Assembly (NCBI RefSeq): GCF_026340675.1
Contig: NZ_JAPEOX010000004.1
Span: 62,001 to 126,000, forward strand
Origin: Streptomyces sp. NBC_01264
Lineage (GTDB): Bacteria > Actinomycetota > Actinomycetes > Streptomycetales > Streptomycetaceae
DNA: 64,000 nt
Reading direction: 5' to 3'
Positions 58,687 to 64,000 of this stretch are shown piece by piece. The stretch's first letter is position 1, and each line of letters begins with the position of its first letter. Both the position numbers and the translations under genes were made by a program. Below the pieces are notes generated by a model. It was given only the letters and a program-made list of their open reading frames with translations, was not told where the DNA came from and searched no databases.

Positions 58687-59216
58687 GGGCGCTCGCCGTG
58701 CGTACCCCCGCAGCCGAAGCCGCCGAGTCCAGTACCCCGCCGATCCCGTACGCGGTCCGGGCCGGGACCCAGGTCAGCGTGGACGACCTCTTCCCCCACG
58801 CGGCGAAGGCGCGGGCGCCCTTCGAGGTGGCGATCGGGGAGCGCTTCGACACGCTGACGATGCCCCGCCGTACCGCGGTGGGGCTCATCGGCCGGTTCGG
58901 TGAGCGCCGCGCCCACCCGGTCGGTGCAGCCGTGGCACGGCCGCTCACCGACGAATGGGTCCTCATCCTCCCGCCCGGCTCCGGGGAGGGCCTGCAGTGG
59001 AGTCAGCCGGTCGAGCACCGTGACGAGGGTGTCCTGGTGGTTCCGCCGCGGGCAGCCGGACCGGGCGAGGACCTGAGCTGGGTCCGTCTCGGCAACGGCG
59101 AACACCGGGTCTTCTCCGCGCCGATCTTGCTGTACTTCGCGCTGTTCCCGCAGCACGCGGTCCGCACCCCGGACCACGGACCTGTCCGAACCGACCGCAC
59201 GCTTGCGAGGATCTGA
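58683..59216 (+). CDS. 177-aa protein resembling the primase-polymerase-associated fold
   Basis: A 177-aa protein with VAIGERFDTLTMPRRTAVGL, then PLTDEWVLILPPGSGEGLQW and VLVVPPRAAGPGEDLSWVRL. The order strand-Pro-Pro-Gly, W, then V-x-P-P reads like the C-terminal part of bifunctional primase/polymerase proteins of Streptomyces plasmids, without their catalytic acids. The similarity is from memory and weak. ATG overlaps the GH15 stop, and its own stop overlaps the conservon start (TGATG). Confidence 0.65.
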   Translation: MRALAVRTPAAEAAESSTPPIPYAVRAGTQVSVDDLFPHAAKARAPFEVAIGERFDTLTMPRRTAVGLIGRFGERRAHPVGAAVARPLTDEWVLILPPGSGEGLQWSQPVEHRDEGVLVVPPRAAGPGEDLSWVRLGNGEHRVFSAPILLYFALFPQHAVRTPDHGPVRTDRTLARI

Positions 59217-60496
59217 TGAGCACCCTGATAGAGGGCATCGTGCTGCTGGCGGTGCCGAGTTCAGTCGCCGCAGGGGCGGGCGCGGCGGCGGTGCACTACC
59301 GGCGCCGGGCCGCCGAGCGGCTCGGCGTCATCCGCCAGCTGGAGAGCCGGGTCCGCGACGGCGAGCAGCGCGTGTCGGCGCGCGACGAGGACGCCCGGCA
59401 CCTTGCCGGGCACCGGCTGCCCGCGCTCATCTCCGCGCTGAGCCGTGGGGACGGCAGCCACCGTGACGCCGGTCTGATGCACCCGCAGCTCGCCGACACC
59501 GAGACGGGTGCGGCCTACCGCGCCGTGCTCGAACAGGTCGCCGTACTGGCGGGCGAGGCCTCCGAGCGGGCCGAAGGCGCGGCCAACGCGGCGGTCCAGG
59601 CCGTGGTCCGCTCGCTGCAATCCCTCATCAACGAGCAGCAGGTCGCCGTGACCGCGCTGCAGGACCTGCAGAGCGACGAGAAGACCCTCGCCATCACGAT
59701 CCCCATCGACCACGCCAGCAGCCAGCTCGCCCGCCGCGCCCAGATCGTTGGCATCCTGACGGGGATGTGGCCCGGGCGCCGGCGCGCCGACACCCCCCTG
59801 CTGGAAACCATCCGCGGCGGGGTCTCCCGGATCCGCGACTACCCCCGAGTGGAGATCACCGGGGAACCCACCGCCTACGTGGCCGGCCGCGTCGTCGAGC
59901 CGGTGGTCCTCGCCGCCGCGGAGCTCCTCGACAACGCCGCCCGGCACAGCGAGCCCGGCACCAAGGTCTACGTCTGGTACCTCGAAGCACACAACGGCAT
60001 CAGCATCGTCATCGAGGACGCCGGGATCGGCATGGCTCCGGAGGAGCGTGAGCGCGCGGCCCGCCTGCTGGCCGGACAGGACCCGGTGCGGATCACCGAA
60101 CTGCGGACCCCGCCGCGCTTCGGCTTCCAGGCCATCGGCCTGCTCGCCGCACGGTACGGCTTCACGGTCTCGGTGGAGCAGCAGTCCGTGCACGGCGGAG
60201 TCCGCGCGGTCCTCCACCTGCCGCGTGCCCTCCTGGCCGCGGCCCCCGCCCACGCGCCCGCTTCCGAGCCCGCGGCCGGCCACGTGCCCGACGCGTCGCC
60301 AGCCGGCCACCCCTATCCGGTGGCCGAAGAAGACGGCCTGCCGATGCGCCGGGGCCGGCACGGAGCCCGGCTCTCGACTGCCGCACCCGCCACCAGCCTC
60401 CCGCAGCCCGGCGCCGGCCGGGGCCTCGCCGCGTTCATGCGCGGCACCTCCTCCGCCCGCCCCGCCTCGACTACCGATCAGGAGCAGACCTCATGA
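59216..60496 (+). CDS. cvnA: conservon sensor ATPase, CvnA-like
   Basis: A 426-aa protein: one N-terminal span (IVLLAVPSSVAAGAGAAAV), a coiled coil, a helical dimerisation-like region and a HATPase_c domain (N-box AELLDNAARHSEPGT about 245, G1 IVIEDAGIGMAPEE, G2 region FGFQAIGLLAARYGFTVSVE), then a Pro/Ala-rich tail. There is no phosphoacceptor His domain, as in CvnA, which senses a signal and works with CvnB-D rather than a response regulator. Stop overlaps the next start (ATGA). Confidence 0.92.
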   Translation: MSTLIEGIVLLAVPSSVAAGAGAAAVHYRRRAAERLGVIRQLESRVRDGEQRVSARDEDARHLAGHRLPALISALSRGDGSHRDAGLMHPQLADTETGAAYRAVLEQVAVLAGEASERAEGAANAAVQAVVRSLQSLINEQQVAVTALQDLQSDEKTLAITIPIDHASSQLARRAQIVGILTGMWPGRRRADTPLLETIRGGVSRIRDYPRVEITGEPTAYVAGRVVEPVVLAAAELLDNAARHSEPGTKVYVWYLEAHNGISIVIEDAGIGMAPEERERAARLLAGQDPVRITELRTPPRFGFQAIGLLAARYGFTVSVEQQSVHGGVRAVLHLPRALLAAAPAHAPASEPAAGHVPDASPAGHPYPVAEEDGLPMRRGRHGARLSTAAPATSLPQPGAGRGLAAFMRGTSSARPASTTDQEQTS

Positions 60497-60900
60497 GCGC
60501 CTCCCCCGACGTCAGCTGGATCCTCAACGACCTCGTGAACTTCCCCGGCGCCCGCCACGCGGTCGTGCTCTCCTCGGACGGGCTCGCGGTCGGCTCCTCC
60601 GACCAGGTGAGCCGTGAGCTGGCGGACACGGTGGCCGCGATCGCCTCCGGTATGCAGTCCCTCAGCCAGCGCGGCGCGGCGTTCGTCCAGGACGAGCCGA
60701 CCCCGTGGGAGCAGACGATGGTCAGCTTCACGGGCGGCTTCCTGTTCATCCTCACCGCCGCCGAGGGCGCCTACCTCGTCGTCTCCGCGACCTCGGACGT
60801 CGACATCGAGGCGTTCTCGTACCGCATGCGCAAGACCATCGACAGCCTCGGCCCGGCGCTGCGCGTCGCACCGCGCCACAACCTGGCCGATCTGGCATGA
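60493..60900 (+). CDS. cvnB: roadblock/LC7 protein, CvnB-like
   Basis: A 135-aa roadblock protein (WILNDLVNFPGARHAVVLSS, DGLAVGSSDQVSRELADTVA, GFLFILTAAEGAYLVVSATS). In conservons CvnB probably acts as adaptor or GTPase-modulating partner of CvnD. ATG overlaps cvnA's stop, and the stop overlaps cvnC's start. Confidence 0.93.
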   Translation: MSASPDVSWILNDLVNFPGARHAVVLSSDGLAVGSSDQVSRELADTVAAIASGMQSLSQRGAAFVQDEPTPWEQTMVSFTGGFLFILTAAEGAYLVVSATSDVDIEAFSYRMRKTIDSLGPALRVAPRHNLADLA

Positions 60901-61265
60901 GCGGGGCACGGCAGGCAGGCGACGACCGGCTGGTGCGGACCTACGTGGTGACGGGCGGCCGGTCCGAACCCAGCCGTAACCACTTCGACCACATCACCCT
61001 CATCAGCCTCTCGGCTTCCGCCGGCCACCTCAGCCGTGCCCACCTCAACCCCGAGCACCTCTCGATCCTGCGGGTGCTGACCGGCGGGGCACAGGCCGTC
61101 GCCGAACTCGGCGCGCTCCTGCGCCTGCCGGTGAGCGTGACCCGCGTCCTGCTGGCCGACCTCATGGAGATGGGACACATCACCACCCAGCGGCGCATGA
61201 CCGACACCACCACCCTTGACCGAGCACTGCTGGAGGAAGTCCTTGCCGGCCTTCGCCGAATCTGA
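60897..61265 (+). CDS. cvnC: DUF742 protein, CvnC-like
   Basis: A 122-aa DUF742 protein: DRLVRTYVVTGGRSEPSRNH, then LNPEHLSILRVLTGGAQAVA and a winged-helix-like LLRLPVSVTRVLLADLMEMG. It completes the conservon core. ATG 60897 overlaps cvnB's stop (ATGA). The end overlaps cvnD by 23 bp. Confidence 0.93.
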   Translation: MSGARQAGDDRLVRTYVVTGGRSEPSRNHFDHITLISLSASAGHLSRAHLNPEHLSILRVLTGGAQAVAELGALLRLPVSVTRVLLADLMEMGHITTQRRMTDTTTLDRALLEEVLAGLRRI

Positions 61266-61842
61266 GACCGCGCCGCCGAGACTGCGCGGGGACGAGCGCA
61301 CCGTGAAGGTGCTCGTCTGCGGGCACCTGGGCGCCGGGAAGACCACCTACGTCCACGCCCTGTCGCAGATCGCCCCCGTCAGCACCGAGGAGGTGATGAC
61401 GCGCGCGGGCACGGGAGTCGACCACGTCGCACTGCCGGACAAGACCACCACGACCGTGGCCATGGACTTCGGGCGGCACTCGCTCTCCGACGACCTGGTC
61501 CTCTACCTGTTCGGGGCCCCCGGCCAGGCACGGTTTTTCCCGATCCTCCAGGACCTGGCCATCGGCGCCCTCGGCGCGCTCGTCCTGGTCGACACCCGCC
61601 GCCTGGCCGACACCTACCCCATCCTCCAGCTGGTCGAGGACCTCCGGCTGCCCTACGCCGTCGCCATCAACACCTTCGACGAAGCCCCCGCCGTCACCGA
61701 CCAGCGGCTGCGCGACGTCATGGACCTTCCCCCCGACACCCCGCTGGTGCGGTGCGACGCCCGCGAGCGACCCAGCGCCCGCGACGCCCTGATCGCCCTC
61801 GCCGACCACCTGCTGACCCTCACGCCGGAGCCCTCCCGATGA
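61243..61842 (+). CDS. cvnD: conservon GTPase, CvnD-like
   Basis: A 199-aa small GTPase: P-loop VCGHLGAGKTTYVHALS (about 22-38), switch region TTTTVAMDFGRHSLSDD, G3 LFGAPGQARFF, then VLVDTRRLADTYPILQLVED. The guanine-specificity motif is INTFD (NxxD-like). Start TTG 61243 is chosen because GGAGG sits six bases before it, within cvnC; TTG 61216 is less likely. ATGA overlaps with the P450 gene. Confidence 0.93.
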   Translation: MPAFAESETAPPRLRGDERTVKVLVCGHLGAGKTTYVHALSQIAPVSTEEVMTRAGTGVDHVALPDKTTTTVAMDFGRHSLSDDLVLYLFGAPGQARFFPILQDLAIGALGALVLVDTRRLADTYPILQLVEDLRLPYAVAINTFDEAPAVTDQRLRDVMDLPPDTPLVRCDARERPSARDALIALADHLLTLTPEPSR

Positions 61843-63110
61843 CCACACACCCGACATCCGGCACCGGCCAGTGCCCGGCCCACACCCCCGCACCACCGCC
61901 CACCGGGCCGCTGCCGATCTACGGGCCGGCGTTCAACGCCAACCCGGACGCCACCTACCAGCGACTGCGTGACGTGGCGCCGATCATGCCGGTGGAGATC
62001 TCCCCCGGCGTGTACGGATACCTGACCGTCACCTACCGGGCGGCCCTCTACCTCCTGCAGAACACCCCGTCCCGCTTCGGCAAGGACCCGCAGCGCTGGG
62101 AGGCCCTGCGGCGCGGGCAGGTCCCGGCCGACAGCCCGGCGCTGATGATGATGCAGCCGCGCGACAACGCCCTGTGGAAGGACGGGCCGGAGCACGCCCG
62201 GCTGCGCCGGGCGATCACCTCCAGCCTCGCCCGCGTCGACACCCACGCCCTCGCCGCCACCGTCCGCCAGATCGCGGACCAGCTCCTCAGCGCCTTCGCT
62301 GCCGACGGGCACGCCGACCTGGTCGCCCAGTACGCCGATCCGCTGCCGATGCTCACCATGATCGAAATGTTCGGGTGCCCGCCCGCCCTCGGCCGCCGCA
62401 TCGTCATCGCGGTGACCCGCCTGTTCGACGCGGACGCCGACGGCGTGCAGGCCAACGCCGAACTCGAGGCGGCCTGCCTGGAACTGACCCGCCTCAAGCG
62501 GGCCCAGCCCGGCCGGGACGTCACCACGTACCTGATCGCGGCGGGCCTGAGCGACGCCGAGATGGTCCAGACGATCCTTCTGGTCATCGGCGCCGGATCC
62601 ACCCCCTCCAGCAACCTGATCATGAACTCGCTGCGGCGGATCATCACCGACCACCGGTTCGCGGGCACCGTCCATACCGGTGTCAAGCCGCTCGCCGACG
62701 CCCTCGACGAAGTCCTCTGGGACACCCCGCCCGTCTCCAACTACAGCCCCCTGTACGCCATCGGCGAGCAGAGCTACGAAGGCGTCCACCTCCAGGAAGG
62801 CTTCCCGATCCTGGTGTCCTTCGCCGCGGCCAACGCCGATCCCGCCCTTCCGTTCGCGGCGGGCGCCCGCTCGGGCAACCGCGGTCACCTCGCGTACTCG
62901 GCCGGCGTCCACATGTGCCCTGCCCCCGACCTGGCGCGGATCATCGCCGAGACCGCCCTCGAATGCGCCGTCGACCGCCTCGGGGGCCTCACTCTCGCCG
63001 TGGACCCGGGCGAGCTCACCGCCCGGCCCGCGACCTTCCACGCCGGACTCACCGCACTGCCCGTCCGCTTCCAGCCCGACACCCACCTGCCCACGACCAG
63101 AAGGCGATGA
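61839..63110 (+). CDS. cytochrome P450, CYP157-like (conservon-linked)
   Basis: A 423-aa P450. Heme ligand Cys is in YSAGVHMCPAPDLARIIAET; I-helix VIGAGSTPSSNLIMN is AG-x-x-T-like. The K-helix, where P450s have ExxR, reads ALDEVLWDTPPV: the Glu is kept and the Arg is replaced by Trp. That absence matches the CYP157 family of Streptomyces conservons. ATG 61839 overlaps the cvnD stop. Its role and redox partner are unknown. Confidence 0.9.
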   Translation: MTTHPTSGTGQCPAHTPAPPPTGPLPIYGPAFNANPDATYQRLRDVAPIMPVEISPGVYGYLTVTYRAALYLLQNTPSRFGKDPQRWEALRRGQVPADSPALMMMQPRDNALWKDGPEHARLRRAITSSLARVDTHALAATVRQIADQLLSAFAADGHADLVAQYADPLPMLTMIEMFGCPPALGRRIVIAVTRLFDADADGVQANAELEAACLELTRLKRAQPGRDVTTYLIAAGLSDAEMVQTILLVIGAGSTPSSNLIMNSLRRIITDHRFAGTVHTGVKPLADALDEVLWDTPPVSNYSPLYAIGEQSYEGVHLQEGFPILVSFAAANADPALPFAAGARSGNRGHLAYSAGVHMCPAPDLARIIAETALECAVDRLGGLTLAVDPGELTARPATFHAGLTALPVRFQPDTHLPTTRRR

Positions 63111-64000
63111 CCATGACTTCCAGTACCCACAGCACCCAGGCCCCCACCGCCGGATGCCCCTACCGCATCGACGCCACCGGCTCCGACATCCACGGCGAGG
63201 CCACCGCCCTGCGCACCCGCGGCCCGGCCACCCGGGTCGTCCTGCCGGGCCTGCCCGACACCATCCCCACCTGGTCCGTCACCGACCCCGGCCTCATACG
63301 CCGCCTGCTCACGCACCCTGACATCTCCAAGGACGCCCACCAGCACTGGCCCGCCTACGTCAACGGCACGATCCCCGCCGACTGGCCGCTGCGGATCTGG
63401 GTCGACGTCCGCAACGCCCTGTCCGCCTACGGCGACGAGCACCAGCGCCTGCGCCGCCCGCTGGCCGCCGCGTTCAGCACCCGCCGGGTCCGCGCACTGG
63501 CCCCGCAGATCGAGGCGATCACCCACACCCTCCTCGACGACCTCCAGCACGCCGGCCCCGAGGAGACCGTCGACCTGCGCGCCCGCTTCGCCTGGCGCCT
63601 GCCGCTCCTCGTCGTCAACGCGATCCTCGGCGTTCCCGAGGACCTCCACGACGACTTCCGCGACGCGGTCGGCGCCCTGTTCTCCACCGACCTCACTCCC
63701 GAGGAGGCCGAGGCCACCCCGGTACGGGTCTACGAACTCATCGCCGCCCTGGTGGCCCGCAAACGCGAACAGCCCGGAGACGACGTCACCTCCGGCCTCA
63801 TCGCCGCCCACCACAGTGGCCAGCTCAGCGAACAGGAACTCGCCGACAGCCTCGTCCTGCTCATCGGCGCCGGACACGAGACCACCGTCGACCTTCTCGA
63901 CCACGCCATCACCAACCTCCTGACCCACCCCGACCAGCTCACTCGGGCAACCTCCGGCCAGACGGGCTGGGAACCCGTCGTCGAAGAGACCCTCCGCCAC
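63107..64000 (+). CDS. second cytochrome P450 (CYP154-like), truncated at the window end
   Basis: The first 298 residues are visible. I-helix LLIGAGHETTVDLLDHAITN is canonical, C-helix region YGDEHQRLRRPLAAAFSTRRVRALAP (WxxxR-type heme propionate contact), and the last codons read PVVEETLRH, the K-helix ExxR. The Cys ligand lies beyond the window. ATG 63107 overlaps the previous stop (ATGA). A canonical P450 beside a CYP157-like one is the common conservon pair (CYP157/CYP154). Confidence 0.9.
   Translation, partial: MTMTSSTHSTQAPTAGCPYRIDATGSDIHGEATALRTRGPATRVVLPGLPDTIPTWSVTDPGLIRRLLTHPDISKDAHQHWPAYVNGTIPADWPLRIWVDVRNALSAYGDEHQRLRRPLAAAFSTRRVRALAPQIEAITHTLLDDLQHAGPEETVDLRARFAWRLPLLVVNAILGVPEDLHDDFRDAVGALFSTDLTPEEAEATPVRVYELIAALVARKREQPGDDVTSGLIAAHHSGQLSEQELADSLVLLIGAGHETTVDLLDHAITNLLTHPDQLTRATSGQTGWEPVVEETLRH

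Overview
The window is high-GC actinobacterial DNA. Codon use, GTG/TTG starts, dense ATGA/GTGA stop-start overlaps and lineage-typical families (WhiB-like, DUF397/Scr1-type regulators, a conservon, EspR-like regulators, CYP157-type P450) point to Streptomyces or a close relative. I see no rRNA, tRNA, ribosomal protein or core-metabolism gene. The content (extra HU, LexA, DnaE2, DciA-like and sortase genes, many unknowns) fits a large plasmid or chromosome-arm accessory region, probably a plasmid. No integrase, transposase or conjugation gene was recognised.

Region by region. 0-5 kb: an HU-like protein, then rightward genes of unknown function, including three copies of one unnamed domain spread over two proteins. 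5.3-11.3 kb: a leftward series holding a Mom-family DNA-modification enzyme, a NERD protein, an ATP-grasp ligase, several unknowns and one frameshifted gene. Three copies of a paired 15-bp inverted motif (near 0.65, 2.4 and 11.3 kb) appear to tie 0-11.3 kb together. 11.5-18.8 kb: membrane proteins and a leftward MFS / PTS EIIC / lipoprotein / unknown / glycosyltransferase run. 18.9-25.8 kb: lexA, an unknown gene, an ImuB-like gene and dnaE2 leftward (an SOS mutagenesis cassette with an SOS-like box in front of dnaE2), with an ATP-dependent DNA ligase diverging. 25.9-34.7 kb, leftward: hydrolase plus acetyltransferase; a DUF6247-like small-gene pair; then a stop-start-overlapped block of winged-helix protein, DciA-like (DUF721) protein, 54-aa protein and WhiB-like protein that looks like a replication module; and a sortase with its LPQTG substrate.

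34.9-43.9 kb holds two opposed copies of a module: EspR-type regulator, ImmA/IrrE-type protease and seven-helix MAB_1171c-like membrane protein, one with a HAD hydrolase and one with a secreted amidase, facing away from a gene-poor 1.1-kb centre that contains a 24-codon reading frame. 44-50.6 kb: a Scr1/DUF397 pair and two paralogous regulator-like proteins flanking asparaginase and PPC-domain genes, then a 2H phosphoesterase.

50.7-64 kb: a leftward ATPase/aldo-keto reductase pair and a long rightward run share a divergent promoter region with a 38-bp mirrored repeat. The rightward run is DUF6415-like protein, small membrane protein, 65-aa peptide, full-length lantibiotic dehydratase (no LanC in view), GH15 glucoamylase, a 177-aa protein and a complete conservon (sensor ATPase, roadblock, DUF742, GTPase) with two P450s, the second cut by the window end. 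The tight spacing suggests that RiPP modification, a GH15 enzyme and G-protein-like signalling are co-expressed.
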